Counted from the stretch's first letter, positions 46,317-56,523 are shown. The stretch: 64,000 nucleotides of DNA from Enterovibrio norvegicus DSM 15893 (GCF_900115495.1 NZ_FOWR01000002.1:1-64000); one strand, 5' to 3'. Notes: generated from the sequence alone by a model not told the origin. Translations and numbers: made by a program.

Positions 46317-47258
46317 TTACAACGACGCGCGTAAACGATCGCTGTTGCTCGTTGGGTTGATAGCCCTCATTTTTGAGGGTGTCGTGGTTACTAATGCAAA
46401 GGCGATGTGTGGCGTATTATTGGCGCTACGTTGCTTTGCAATATGACGTCTTCCTGCCTTTTTGCCCATTTCATAGCCGACATCGAGCTTCGATTTTTTC
46501 ATGGTGAAGCGACCAATAGAAAAGTTCTTAGGCGGCGCAATGACACGGATTTTGCAATCGACAGGCGGGTTTTTAATGAAGCTGAGTGATTGATTGTAGC
46601 GTTCAGCGCGCTGGCGCATGGCATCCGCGATGTTGGGGTACTTCTTCAGAAGGTGATCCATCAACCCTGGCATCTTCATGGGTGACATGGTGAAATCAGC
46701 AGGGTGAGACAAAACAACCGTAATGTCTCGTGCACCGCGGCGATACGCTTCCGCGACAGGAATGGAATCGGCTACGCCGCCGTCGGTGTAACAACCGCCA
46801 GAGAAACATGGCGTCTGTCGATAGGCAACGGGCAACGCAGATGTCGCTTCAATGACATCGGTGATGTTATCTTCGTTAACCCAATAGTAATCCGCTAATC
46901 CAGTGTCGACGTTGGTGACAGTCGCGAGTAATGGAATGGCATTAAAAAAGGTTTTTCGATCAAGTGGAAAGCGCGAGTGAGATTCATCCCACAGCCATTG
47001 CACATCGATCAGATTTCCACCGCGTAAAAAGCGCGTTGGATTGAAAAAGCGTGAGTCAGTGGCAAGCTCAGTAATGACGTGATAACTGCGCTTTTGTTGA
47101 CCTGCCAGATAGCCCAACAAGTTCGACGCACCTGCAGACACACCAACAGCAAAATCATAAGGTTTGTAATTGTTTTCTAAGAACGCATCCAAAACACCGC
47201 TGGCAAAAATGCCACGCATTGCCCCGCCTTCTACCACTAATGCTCGTTGACCTGCCAT
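46317..47258 (-). CDS. Patatin-like phospholipase
   Basis: 313 residues. Oxyanion loop VEGGAMRGIFASG, nucleophile GVSAGAS (Ser ~42) and catalytic Asp in DGGVADSIPV are all present, matching the YjjU-type bacterial patatins. It should hydrolyse acyl esters of lipids. No signal peptide, so it is likely cytoplasmic or membrane-associated. A basic C-terminal tail (KKAGRRHIAKQR) follows the domain. Confidence 0.9.
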   Translation of the reverse strand: MAGQRALVVEGGAMRGIFASGVLDAFLENNYKPYDFAVGVSAGASNLLGYLAGQQKRSYHVITELATDSRFFNPTRFLRGGNLIDVQWLWDESHSRFPLDRKTFFNAIPLLATVTNVDTGLADYYWVNEDNITDVIEATSALPVAYRQTPCFSGGCYTDGGVADSIPVAEAYRRGARDITVVLSHPADFTMSPMKMPGLMDHLLKKYPNIADAMRQRAERYNQSLSFIKNPPVDCKIRVIAPPKNFSIGRFTMKKSKLDVGYEMGKKAGRRHIAKQRSANNTPHIAFALVTTTPSKMRAINPTSNSDRLRASL

Positions 47259-47410
47259 TGCTACATCCTCCTATTAACCAATAAGCACAGGATACGTGTG
47301 CCTCAGTGTGAAGAGAAATCGCTCTTCGCTATCACTCTGATAGCTTTTACTTATCAGTGATCAGAGGAGTGATTTTTACATGGTGGGCGCGTTGTAGCTT
47401 TCTGTTTAAA

Positions 47411-48112
47411 TTAACGTTTTAAGCATTTCACAAAAATGAAAGGAGGCTGTCTCCGCATAGAATGGTAAGTGTCTGGTGACAGTGTTTTGATTTTTTCACT
47501 GACGATGCCCTCGGAAACCTGCGAAATCAGCAGTCCACTGTGTGTAACAGCCCCTAATAGTTCTGTGAGTGAACGACGGAAGAAGTGAACTTCAACGGGT
47601 TCGGCAACGGTATCCCACAAATCAATAACCGGCTCTCGTTTAAAGTAATCACCGCTGGTGGAATAATCAAAATCAGCAAACGGGTGATGGGTGGAGAACA
47701 CCATGTATCCGCCAGATTTCAGCACGCGATGCGCATCTTTAAAGAGCAAGGTTAGATCTTCAATGTAATGCAGCATGAGCGGGCAAATGATGACATCTTT
47801 GCTGTCTGATGCCTCTTGAGGTAAACCTTGAGAGAGATCTTGCGCATAGGCATTGACGCGGTCCGAAAATTTGTGTGAGACAATATCAATCATCTCCTGT
47901 GAAGCATCTATACAGGTCACCTCTGCTGCGCCTGAATCCAAGAGAAACTGCGCGTACACCCCTGAACCACACCCTAAATCCAATACGTTTTTACCGGTGA
48001 GGTTGTCGAGCATTGCTTGCAAGTTTGGGCGTTCAAAATGCGCGTTATAGAGGTTATCTTGAACAGCAAGATCATATTGCTCTGCATGTATTGAATACAT
48101 CTTTGATTTCAT
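47411..48112 (-). CDS. Class I SAM-dependent methyltransferase
   Basis: 233 residues from ATG 48112; a TTG five codons earlier is possible. SAM motif I VLDLGCGSGVYAQFLLDSG, acidic loop TCIDASQEMIDIV and motif HRVLKSGGYMVFSTHHPF. A small-molecule methyltransferase; the substrate cannot be deduced. Confidence 0.87.
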   Translation of the reverse strand: MKSKMYSIHAEQYDLAVQDNLYNAHFERPNLQAMLDNLTGKNVLDLGCGSGVYAQFLLDSGAAEVTCIDASQEMIDIVSHKFSDRVNAYAQDLSQGLPQEASDSKDVIICPLMLHYIEDLTLLFKDAHRVLKSGGYMVFSTHHPFADFDYSTSGDYFKREPVIDLWDTVAEPVEVHFFRRSLTELLGAVTHSGLLISQVSEGIVSEKIKTLSPDTYHSMRRQPPFIFVKCLKR

Positions 48113-48290
48113 TATGTTATCTCTCAATTCGCATGGCCATAGCGTGAATTCAACAGGGGATGCTTGCTTATATTTTGCCAGCTATGCGTGAACAAGGCAT
48201 ACGTGTTTTTTGTGTGGAATGTAGCGCGCTGAGTTCGGAAAAGGTGGGGGAAAAGTGAGTGCGGTGTATTCGGGTCATTCATGAGGACAA

Positions 48291-48313
48291 ACCCTCCACA
48301 AAATGTGGAGGGT
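48291..48313 (-). terminator. Hairpin after the nitrobindin-like gene
   Basis: ACCCTCCACA-AAA-TGTGGAGGGT, a perfect ten-pair stem eight bases after the gene's stop. Only a short T-run follows, so termination may be partial. Confidence 0.65.
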
Positions 48314-48320
48314 GAACTGC

Positions 48321-48974
48321 TTATTGTGCTTGGCGAACCAGTGTATCGCTATCAGTGTGCGAAAACGGTTTCCCATAGATGTCCAACTTCACCGTCTCGG
48401 TATAGGTGAGTTTGTTGCCATCGATTTTGATGTTCATGGTGAAACCTTTGGTCGATGCTTTTTCGGACATAAAGTTTGATTGTGCAATGCCTTCAGAGGA
48501 CGCAACTAAGGTCATATCATTTCCTGCTTTGCCTTCTGCAACGACACAGGTGCCGCGAGGTACACAGAAAGAGTTATATACCGTTTGGTTTTTGTGGTCA
48601 TAAATCAGATAACCACGTTGATCATGAAACTTAGTGTCATCTAATTGTCTGAATACTTCTTGCTTGTAATAAATGGCTGCGAGGTATTGCTCGCTCGCAT
48701 TTGTTGCGTCAGCGGCAACTTCAAACGTCATCACTTCATAGAGAGGTGTGGCAGCGGGAGCACCTTCACCTTGCGCCGTGTTTGCTTGCGCTGGAGACAC
48801 ATCAACGCCATCTGGGTTGTCGCTTTTCCATGTCCCCACAAGTTGTGCAAGAGGGCCAAAGTTGATGCCATTGATGATGTCTTCACTTTTGGCGGTGTCA
48901 TTCTCAGCAAACGCAGTAAGAGTTGTGCTCATCGCAATGGAAAACACTGTCGCTTGTAAGATTTTATTGCTCAT
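48321..48974 (-). CDS. Exported heme-binding beta-barrel (nitrobindin/THAP4-like) protein
   Basis: 217 residues with a Sec signal peptide (1-23, ending LTAFA). The segment FGPLAQLVGTWKSDNPDG matches the start of the THAP4/nitrobindin-type lipocalin-like barrel. Beta strands follow to the end. A low-complexity insert (SPAQANTAQGEGAPAAT) interrupts the first strands. Two Cys in NSFCVPRGTCVV may form a disulfide in the periplasm. Function unknown; whether it binds heme is not shown. Confidence 0.7.
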   Translation of the reverse strand: MSNKILQATVFSIAMSTTLTAFAENDTAKSEDIINGINFGPLAQLVGTWKSDNPDGVDVSPAQANTAQGEGAPAATPLYEVMTFEVAADATNASEQYLAAIYYKQEVFRQLDDTKFHDQRGYLIYDHKNQTVYNSFCVPRGTCVVAEGKAGNDMTLVASSEGIAQSNFMSEKASTKGFTMNIKIDGNKLTYTETVKLDIYGKPFSHTDSDTLVRQAQ

Positions 48975-49653
48975 TATGTACTTCCTCTATTTTGAATTTT
49001 TTCTTGGCATAGTTGCTCACTATTTTTTCAGAAGCATTAAGCCAAGACGTATCGCTATTCCTAGCATCACAAATGCTATTGAAATGAAGTCAAAGAAAGT
49101 AGTCATTGTGAAGTGAAAGCAGTGGGATTATTTGGGCTGCTACATCTTGAGAGAAATGATAACAATTACTGAAAGTTAGAGGGGGAGATCATGAGTGAGA
49201 ATATACATTTATATCAGGGGATTTTGAGAGAAGCTATCCAGAAATTTAGTGTTCTATTAATAATCTGCATCCAAAAAACATATAAGCATCAATATGCATA
49301 ATCTAAATGTTGTTACATGAAAACGCATTTTTAACACCATGCAATGAATTAACAATATTTGAGAATGGCGACGTTGACTAACGGGGAGGTGCATCCCCTT
49401 TTTTTCTTACGCGTTAAGCCTGTAACATTAGTCATTTATTATTATATTCATCACAATGATTAGACATGTTTACGAGATGCCTTCGCATACAGTGAAGGAG
49501 TGACTTTGTACGTTTAATGGGGCGAAGTTTCTCTTTGCTGAACGAAGGATTCGGCCAGCAAGTGTGAATTAAACGATGTCAGTGGTTTAGACAGAGGATG
49601 GTCTTCGCATCGATTTGATGATTTATTTCCTAAGGTAAACATGGAGTGGTGCG
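48975..49653. other. AT-rich intergenic region with an orphan terminator
   Basis: 679 bases between divergent genes. No supported protein gene. The terminator-like hairpin at 49383 is the only clear structure and hints at a small RNA or a leader. Confidence 0.5.
49383..49405 (+). terminator. Orphan intrinsic terminator
   Basis: GGGGA-GGTGCA-TCCCC followed by seven Ts (49399-49405). No plus-strand gene lies upstream before the divergent gene at 48974, so it could end a small RNA or an attenuated leader of the gene at 49654. Confidence 0.6.
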
Positions 49654-52215
49654 ATGAATGATTTTAGCGAAAGACTCGCTGGTATCTGGGCGGCATTAGG
49701 CAGTTTTTTTCGGCAAGTTGTCATTTTTTTTGAGCGAATCATTAATGCCATTTTCCCCCCGGAAGAGATTCCGGATTCCCCTATATTGATTCAGGAGCCT
49801 CCTTCTCTTCGAGACTCAACGTTAGATCTTGAATCTATTGGTAATTCTTCCCAAGAAGCCACCGCGGCTTGGAAAGCAGATAAAGCACGTGTGAGGGTAA
49901 TCGCTAAAGAAAACCAACTGAAAATCGAACAAGCCCTAGGTACACGAGACGAGTTGGGGAACCTTGTACCAGATACAAAGCTTTCCCTGACGTTTAATGT
50001 GGTACTAGGGCGAGGATACTTTCCTATTCTTGGTGATTTGATTATCCCGGTAGGGTCTGGCTTTTTTCGTGGGCAAGGTTCTTATGTTCGTCGAAAATCA
50101 CTCAGTGTTGCTTTACGAGGTGTGGCAAAACACCCTACAGCGCTGTGTCCTATCGGTGGTTCAGATAATAATGGACTGCTGACGCAATGTGGCTCCACTT
50201 TCCTTACTGATTTTGCCGTAAGTGGTTGTTTAAAAGACAAAGGCGATGGCGGTAACGGCATTGTGTTAGGGCATACGCCACCACAACCCTCGGTGTCTGC
50301 GTCCACGCAGCCCAATACTCCTCAATTTTGGGCAGGACAACCTAACCGATTACCTCAAAAACGTTTTACATTTCCTTTGGTGTGGACGGGTTTAACCTCG
50401 TTTAGGTTAAACAATGGCAAGGGGGATTCTGAAATCACAGTGCCAGCACGAGGCGCGTACAACACGCCGAAAGACGTGTTACTGGATGATAAGGTCGACA
50501 TTCCACTGGTGCGCTGGGTGAGGGCATTTGCCTCTAACGGTAAAGAAGTCGCGCGTTATGCCAACGTTGGCTCAAAGCTCGCTGGCGGTATTGTTGGTAT
50601 TAATGCCGATGATAGACAAACCACGGGAAAACCTAAGGCAAGCGGTGAAACCCGTGTGTATCACAAACCGATTGGGGAAAATGACACTAAGACGACCGTG
50701 GTTGTGCCCAGCGGTTTACCCGAGAATACCGCAAAGGTCGAAGTCTCTTTCTATAACTTGGTGACGCATTACTCTTTGGTGTCACAAATGACGCCTTACC
50801 TTCCTGGTAATTACTACACCACGGCTCGCGCATCGTACAACGAGTTCATGAACATCGTCGTTGAGCGCATGCCGTGGAACGGCTTTGTCGGCATTGATGG
50901 AGCCTACAATACGTTGACGAACCTGATGGCGCGTGAAAATGGCTTGGATGGTTGGTTCTTCCCCGGCGGTTATGAAGATTACATGCACAATGCGTTTGTG
51001 AGTTGTGCCGCGGTGAACAATGGCGGCTGGTCGCTTTATGCGTCAGAGCCAGTGTTAGCCAGCCGAAACGTGAAAGACACGAAAGGCTGGCCCAATGCTG
51101 CTGGCGTGCTGAAAGTGCACCAAAAATTCACCTATACAGCATCGTCGAATGACTTCGGTAACTTTGATACTTACGGCAGTCGTGGCGGGTCGATTTACAT
51201 GGGGGCATCCTCGAACTCAATGCAAACAGGGAGCATGGAAGATCATTTTGACTCGAATAATGTCGATCCTTTCGGCAATTCTCCAGAGAAAGCAGAAAGT
51301 GATTGGAACCCATTGCGGTGGACCAGTCTTGTTGTGTTTGCTGCAGATGCACGTCAAAACGACATGGTCGTGACCAGTACACCAACAGATTCACGTCGTG
51401 TCACTTATTGTAAAACAAGGTTGACCCAAGAAACGCCTGCGACGAATAACCCAAACAGCAATGTGTACTCGGCCATTAGCACAAACCATTACTGCCACCC
51501 TAGACCAGATAGCTATGGATCGCTGGTAGAAGTGCGTCCACCGTCCATCGCCCATTTGCACTTAACGTCGTATGACGAACATGAGCGTGATGCTGGGGAT
51601 GTGCAGAGTATTCCTGGCGGCGTTGGAGAAATCCAAGGGCTATTTTCGGGCTTGCGCTCTTACCTCTTCCGACCTTGGTTTTATGGCATCACGCCATTGG
51701 CGAATCAACAATCCCTCAGTTGGAAGGTAGCGTTCAGTGCTCGACACACTAAGCTTGCGGGCAACGCGAAAGAAGTGAGTTTGTCCGCGGATGCGTTGGG
51801 CATTGCAGGGCAGCATAAAATCAATAATTTGTACTTTGGCACCATCGTTCAAAACTTTAAAGGTCGGAGGATTGCTGCGGGCGGGGTATATACTATCTCT
51901 ACCATGGTGGATTTCTTTGAGCGGAAAGAGTTTGACGACATTGATATGAATTTGTTGAATGTGTCTGCAAATTACCTTGATGATGAAATTGAAAAAACAG
52001 TAGGTACACCTGCGCCTACGTTACCCACCAGTTTGCTTATGATGTCGCCAAGAGTTCGATTATGGAAAAATGCAGCTGGTGACAAGAAATTTAGCGTTGA
52101 AATCCCAATGTTAAACACGGATGACAAAGATTTGGTATACCCCGACACGGCAAACCTTATGCATTATTTCAAGATTAAGATTGAAACGGCCAGTGCGGAT
52201 ACATCGTTGCAATAG
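49654..52215 (+). CDS. Large orphan protein of unknown function
   Basis: 853 residues; start preceded by GGAGTGG. I recognise no domain. The first ~35 residues are hydrophobic and aromatic (LGSFFRQVVIFFERIINAIFPP) but not a classical signal peptide; they may be a membrane-binding helix. The body looks beta-rich with many Gly/Asn/Thr turns, and seven scattered cysteines including three in ~165-195. Aromatic-rich stretches (NGFVGIDGAYNTLTNLMARE, NGLDGWFFPGGYEDYMHNAF) look enzyme- or lectin-like. A single-gene unit ended by a strong terminator. Codon use resembles its neighbours. Confidence 0.8.
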   Translation: MNDFSERLAGIWAALGSFFRQVVIFFERIINAIFPPEEIPDSPILIQEPPSLRDSTLDLESIGNSSQEATAAWKADKARVRVIAKENQLKIEQALGTRDELGNLVPDTKLSLTFNVVLGRGYFPILGDLIIPVGSGFFRGQGSYVRRKSLSVALRGVAKHPTALCPIGGSDNNGLLTQCGSTFLTDFAVSGCLKDKGDGGNGIVLGHTPPQPSVSASTQPNTPQFWAGQPNRLPQKRFTFPLVWTGLTSFRLNNGKGDSEITVPARGAYNTPKDVLLDDKVDIPLVRWVRAFASNGKEVARYANVGSKLAGGIVGINADDRQTTGKPKASGETRVYHKPIGENDTKTTVVVPSGLPENTAKVEVSFYNLVTHYSLVSQMTPYLPGNYYTTARASYNEFMNIVVERMPWNGFVGIDGAYNTLTNLMARENGLDGWFFPGGYEDYMHNAFVSCAAVNNGGWSLYASEPVLASRNVKDTKGWPNAAGVLKVHQKFTYTASSNDFGNFDTYGSRGGSIYMGASSNSMQTGSMEDHFDSNNVDPFGNSPEKAESDWNPLRWTSLVVFAADARQNDMVVTSTPTDSRRVTYCKTRLTQETPATNNPNSNVYSAISTNHYCHPRPDSYGSLVEVRPPSIAHLHLTSYDEHERDAGDVQSIPGGVGEIQGLFSGLRSYLFRPWFYGITPLANQQSLSWKVAFSARHTKLAGNAKEVSLSADALGIAGQHKINNLYFGTIVQNFKGRRIAAGGVYTISTMVDFFERKEFDDIDMNLLNVSANYLDDEIEKTVGTPAPTLPTSLLMMSPRVRLWKNAAGDKKFSVEIPMLNTDDKDLVYPDTANLMHYFKIKIETASADTSLQ

Positions 52216-52267
52216 TAGGTTGCGGCTATTCGAGAGTGGTTCTATTGCTCACTGAATTGATGTCATA

Positions 52268-52297
52268 AAAAACAGCCACAATAGCGTGGCTGTTTTT
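52268..52297 (+). terminator. Intrinsic terminator after the orphan gene
   Basis: AAAAACAGCCAC-AATAGC-GTGGCTGTTTTT, twelve complementary bases each side. Confidence 0.93.
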
Positions 52298-52315
52298 ATA
52301 ATTATTTGTTGTGTG

Positions 52316-52375
52316 TATACCCAAGTAACCTGAAGATTCTCGCTGAATCCGGTATCTTCAAGTTGTTTAGGTATA
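52316..52375. repeat. Palindromic intergenic repeat, copy 1
   Basis: A 60-base imperfect palindrome with ends TATACCCAAGTAACCTGAAG and CTTCAAGTTGTTTAGGTATA. Similar elements are common between genes in Vibrionaceae. Related copies are at 56578 and, shortened, at 52897. Confidence 0.75.
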
Positions 52376-52385
52376 GATCTGGGTT

Positions 52386-52862
52386 TTACTTATAGCGCCC
52401 TGCTGTAATGAACTCGTTGAAGCTTTCGCACCACACAATCACGGTGTTGAACTGAGAAGGGTCAATGCCTTCAGGCACTTTGACGATAAAGTTCTCAAAC
52501 GTTTTAACATCACCGACTTGGGTCATCTTGCTTTTTAAATTGATAAAGTCGGTTTCTGTTTCGATAAATTCAGGGGAAAGGTACAGTTTGTAGTCTGGTC
52601 CGGGTGCGAGCTCTCCCATGAATGAAATCATGTCAGGCCCAATGGCAACACTGCCTTCGCCCCAATGAAAGGTATCGCTGTCTTTTAGGTCTTTACGGAA
52701 CTCTGCCGTGTAATTCGCACTCGCTGAAACTGACGTTATTTCCGCAGTGGACGGGCCTTCAGGGGCGATTAAGATGGGCAGGGAGTAGATACCGACAGCA
52801 AAGCCTATCGCCACAGCAGCAACATGGGAAATGACGAGAGTAATAGCTTGTCGTGTGGTCAT
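52386..52862 (-). CDS. DM13-domain protein, membrane-anchored
   Basis: 158 residues from ATG 52862, nine bases after GGAGG. One hydrophobic helix (~10-32) anchors it or acts as an uncleaved signal. The rest is a DM13 domain (GEGSVAIGPDMISFMGELAPGPDYKLYLSP...NTVIVWCESFNEFITAGRY) with the conserved Cys near the C-terminus. DM13 domains are predicted electron-transfer or redox modules, here facing the periplasm. Confidence 0.86.
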   Translation of the reverse strand: MTTRQAITLVISHVAAVAIGFAVGIYSLPILIAPEGPSTAEITSVSASANYTAEFRKDLKDSDTFHWGEGSVAIGPDMISFMGELAPGPDYKLYLSPEFIETETDFINLKSKMTQVGDVKTFENFIVKVPEGIDPSQFNTVIVWCESFNEFITAGRYK

Positions 52863-52896
52863 AGTTGAAAGCCTCCGATGTAGGGATATGTCATGC

Positions 52897-52933
52897 CTAA
52901 ACAAGGTGAATTCATCGCCTTCATGTTGTTTAG
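52897..52933. repeat. Palindromic intergenic repeat, short copy
   Basis: CTAAACAA and TTGTTTAG (perfect eight-base arms) enclose GGTGAA...TTCA, a shortened form of the elements at 52316 and 56578. It lies in the leader of the DM13 gene. The rest of the 569-base gap (52863-53431) holds nothing else I can support. Confidence 0.6.
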
Positions 52934-53431
52934 ATACAGTGATTATGTGTAATAGAGGGTGATAAAGAAACCGTCGTTGTTGTTTCTTTCGTGAGATGTG
53001 AAGGTGCCAACATTTACGATTATGCGCATGCTTGCGGTTACACGATTATCCATGAAATAAATTGAGTCTTTCCTAAATAAAATATAGGCGCTTTTACAAT
53101 GTTAAACAGCACGTATATTTTTTGGTGATGCATTGGTTTCCTGTTTTGTCACATATTAATGTTCGCCGCCCCAAAAATAACAAAGTGCGTGCCACTCTAG
53201 GTACAATCTTCTCCTTTATAAATGCAAGAAAAAGAAAAGTAAGCGCTTTTTATGAGAAAGGTGCGCGCTTTTTTATAAATCTGACGCCGCAGTTAAATAT
53301 GTCTTACAAGGTGTTAAATCTTAGAGGGTGTCCTATTTAATTGGAATGAAATCATGTTGAATAAATAGCACCTGTTGTTGGTGGTTGTGCTCTCTATGTT
53401 CATAAATGTATTTTTAATCAAAGGGATAGGT

Positions 53432-55309
53432 ATGTCTAAATTCAACAATGAAAGAAGAACGTTTTTAAAAAATGGCCGTGGATTATTTTTCACTTCTGTT
53501 GCGGTTTCATCGCTTCCCATGTCATTCCTTCTTTCAGGCTGTGACAGTCCGTTTTATCACATCACGTATAAAAACTGGGCGCAAGATATTCAGGTTGGTG
53601 GCGTATTAGCGGCCAAGGTAACATCACTAGAAGATCTTGAATCCGTCGCGAAATGGGCATTGGAGAATGGACACTTTATTAAGGCGTTTGGCTCTATGCA
53701 TAATTGGTCGCCATTGATCCTTTCGAAGGACGAGCCTAAAGACAAAGCCTTGTTGCTTGATATGTCTCAGTTCAACCACCTTGAAATGCTCGAGTCCCAT
53801 GCTGATTATGGTGTGGTGAAAGCGGGATGTGGTGTGCAATCAGAAGACTTGTATTCCTTTCTCGCCAATCAGCCTAGCGGAAAACCAGACATTCCCGGTT
53901 ATGCGTTTTCAAATACCCCTGCGCCGGGTAACCTTTCTCTTGCTGGCATGCTTTCAATCGGTGGTCACGGCACCAAAGTGAGCTACAACGATTCAAAAGA
54001 GAATGAATCGCTAAACGGCAGTATAAGCAACAATGTCTTGTCGGTAACCGCACTGGTATGGGACGGCAGCAAATACGCCCTGAGAACCTTCCATCGCGAC
54101 GAAGAAGATGGCGATCTCTTCTTGGTAGCGCTTGGCGCTACCATCATTCTTGAAGCGACATTGTATGTGCTGCCCAACTATAACCTTCGCTGCCAGAGTT
54201 TCACGGATGTTCACTAAGCTGAATTGTTCGCAAAAGCGGCGGAAGACACCCCATTATCTATTTCAAACATCTTGGACTCAGCAGGGCGCATGGAGGTTAT
54301 TTGGTTTCCATTTAGTCAAAAGCCATGGCTAAAAGTGTGGAGTAATGAGCCGCAAAAACCGGCCTCTTCGCGTGCTGTATCAGGGGTATATAACTATGCG
54401 TTTAGCGACAATATTCCGTTGTTCATTTCAAACATCATTAAAGGCATTTTGGTCGCAAAACCAAAATTGGTGCCTGCCTTTGGTATTTTGCAATCCGTTA
54501 CAACTACCCTCGCATTAAAAGGCGGGGCGAATCGAGAGAATTTATATAATCAGGTCGTCAGCAACACATCAGCGAGAAGCTTGACCGGCGATGGCGTGAA
54601 TAATGAGACCATCACGGAAGAAGAATTCGAGGCTTTCCTTCCTTACATTGAAGCGGTCGAATCGACGCAACCTGAAAACACCCATGCGCGCAGTTTGTTC
54701 GCGCAGAATTACGACATTTGGGGGCCAGCATGGAAGACCTTGGTGTATGTGCGCGAAACCACCTTGCGCGTGACAGCGAATGGGTATGCTGTGCACCTCA
54801 ACCGTGCTGATGTTCAGCCGTTTTTACATGACTTCGCTAACGTCTATCTTCGTCTTCAATCAGAGTATGCGGGCAGAGGCCAATACCCGATTGCTGGGCC
54901 GATGGAAATCAGGGTGACGGGCGTGGATAAAACAGACGGGCTAAACCTTTCTAATGCAAAACCCCCTGCGCTTTCAGCAACCACTGACACACAAGATGCG
55001 AACCTGGATACCGTGGTGTGGCTAGACTTACTGACCTTCGCGGACATGCCGTGGGCAGGGGAGTTCTATCAAGAGGTTGAAGAATGGCTCTACCAACAAC
55101 TGCCTGCGCATCAAGTCAGGGTTGAATGGTCGAAGGGGTGGGGATACATCGCTACGGGGGCATGGAAAAATGAAGATTTCATTGCCAACACTGTGCCAAC
55201 AACGTTTAGCACTGCAACGCGTTCTTATGAAGAGACAGCAGCGCGACTCCGTGAATATGATCCGCACTATTTGTTCGCTTCAAGCTTGGTAAGAAAGTTG
55301 GTGCCTTAA
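53432..55309 (+). pseudogene. Tat-exported FAD-linked oxidase (cholesterol-oxidase-like), split by an in-frame stop
   Basis: From ATG 53432 (AAGGG upstream) the frame runs to a TAA at 54215-54217 and then continues in the same frame to 55309. Without the stop it gives about 625 residues. N-terminus: twin-arginine motif ERRTFLK and lipobox LLSGC, so a Tat-exported lipoprotein. Then an FAD-binding type 4 domain (FIKAFGSMHNWSPLIL, GNLSLAGMLSIGGHGTKVS) and a substrate domain resembling type II cholesterol oxidases or aldonolactone oxidases. A single base change from TAC or TAT (Tyr) would explain the stop. Probably inactive; readthrough or a sequencing error are alternatives. Confidence 0.82.
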
Positions 55310-55360
55310 GCTGCTTATATCTAGCATCTAGTGCTAACACTCATCGCAAGATGAAAACAA

Positions 55361-55396
55361 AAAGGACGAAACACTCGTTTCGTCCTTTCTCTTTAT
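55361..55396. terminator. Bidirectional intrinsic terminator
   Basis: AAAGGACGAAAC-ACTC-GTTTCGTCCTTT (55361-55388), twelve base pairs, then TCTCTTTAT; between the convergent oxidase pseudogene and the oxidoreductase. Confidence 0.9.
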
Positions 55397-55425
55397 ACGG
55401 CTTGAATCTGGGCGAGCTTAGTCAG

Positions 55426-56460
55426 TTAGTTGGCGTCAGCCACTTTAATCACTAACTTGCCGAAGTTCTTGCCTTCTAATAGACCCATAAAGGCGTCAGG
55501 CGCATTTTCTAGCCCATCAATCATTTGTTCTTTGTATTGCATCTTTTCTTGTGCCAACCACTGTGACATGTCCGTAGCGAATTCATTATAGCGGGGTGCA
55601 TAATCATCAAAGATAATGAAGCCCTGCATCTTGATACGTTTGACCAACAAGGTCGCCATCAACATGCCCATGCGGTCTGGCCCTGCAGGCAGTTCAGTTG
55701 CGTTGTACTGAGAGATCATGCCGCACACAGGAATACGCGCGCTGGTATTCAGCAATGGAAGCACAGCATCAAAGACCTTTCCGCCGACGTTTTCATAGTA
55801 AACGTCGATGCCTTTATCGCAGGCTGCTGCCAACTGTTCCGCGAAATCATAAGCCTTGTGGTCTATACACACGTCGAAACCCAATGTTTCAACGGCATAA
55901 CGACATTTCTCTTCGCCGCCGGCAATACCGACCACGTTACAACCTTTCAATTTGCCGATTTGACCCACAGTTGCACCTACTGGGCCTGTGGCTGCAGCGA
56001 CGACAAGGGTCTCTCCCTCTTTAGGTTGGCCGATATCCAGTAAGCCCATGTACGCCGTGAAACCGGGCATGCCCATGATGCCCAGCGCAAACGAAGGGTG
56101 AGACGGTGATTGCCCCAGTTTTAGAAGCCCTTCGCCGTCAGACACGGCATAGGATTGCCAACCTGAAAATGATAATACCCATTCGCCTTTTTCAAACTCG
56201 GGATGTTGAGAGTCTTCTACCTGACACACGGTCGCACCCACCATGACATCATCAATTTTCGTAGGTTCTGCATAAGATTTTGCATCACTCATGCGGCCAC
56301 GCATGTAAGGGTCAAGAGAGAGGTAGATGGTTTTCAGTAGCACCTCGCCTTGGCCAATGGTTGGGATACCGACATGTTCTAAGCGAAAGTTGTCGGCAAC
56401 AGGCGCGCCCAATGGGCGTGAGGCAAGTACGATGCGTGCGTTTTCTGACGGTGCTGACAT
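55426..56460 (-). CDS. NADP-dependent MDR oxidoreductase (CurA/YncB-like)
   Basis: 344 residues. Medium-chain reductase without the zinc site: SLDPYMRGRM near the N-terminus, NADP motif AATGPVGATVGQIGKLKGCNVVGIAGG and YYENVGGKVFDAVLPLL. Family members reduce alpha,beta-unsaturated carbonyl compounds. The TetR gene lies upstream in the same orientation, and a TetR-type operator sits 38 bp before this start, so induction by reactive electrophiles is likely. Confidence 0.92.
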   Translation of the reverse strand: MSAPSENARIVLASRPLGAPVADNFRLEHVGIPTIGQGEVLLKTIYLSLDPYMRGRMSDAKSYAEPTKIDDVMVGATVCQVEDSQHPEFEKGEWVLSFSGWQSYAVSDGEGLLKLGQSPSHPSFALGIMGMPGFTAYMGLLDIGQPKEGETLVVAAATGPVGATVGQIGKLKGCNVVGIAGGEEKCRYAVETLGFDVCIDHKAYDFAEQLAAACDKGIDVYYENVGGKVFDAVLPLLNTSARIPVCGMISQYNATELPAGPDRMGMLMATLLVKRIKMQGFIIFDDYAPRYNEFATDMSQWLAQEKMQYKEQMIDGLENAPDAFMGLLEGKNFGKLVIKVADAN

Positions 56461-56497
56461 AAAGCAATATCCTTTTTCTTATGGTAGTGAACGGCCA

Positions 56498-56514
56498 TTA
56501 GACCGGTCGTCTAG
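56498..56514. promoter_or_regulatory. TetR-type operator before the oxidoreductase
   Basis: TTAGACCGGTCGTCTAG, near-palindromic (TAGAC...GTCTA). It is identical except for one base to the site at 57262 before the tetR gene. Confidence 0.82.
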
Positions 56515-56523
56515 TGTTGGGTT

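Noticed and set aside
48748-49116. 122-codon plus-strand frame overlapping the nitrobindin-like gene
   Set aside because: It is antisense to a gene with a clear signal peptide and domain; the free part is AT-rich.
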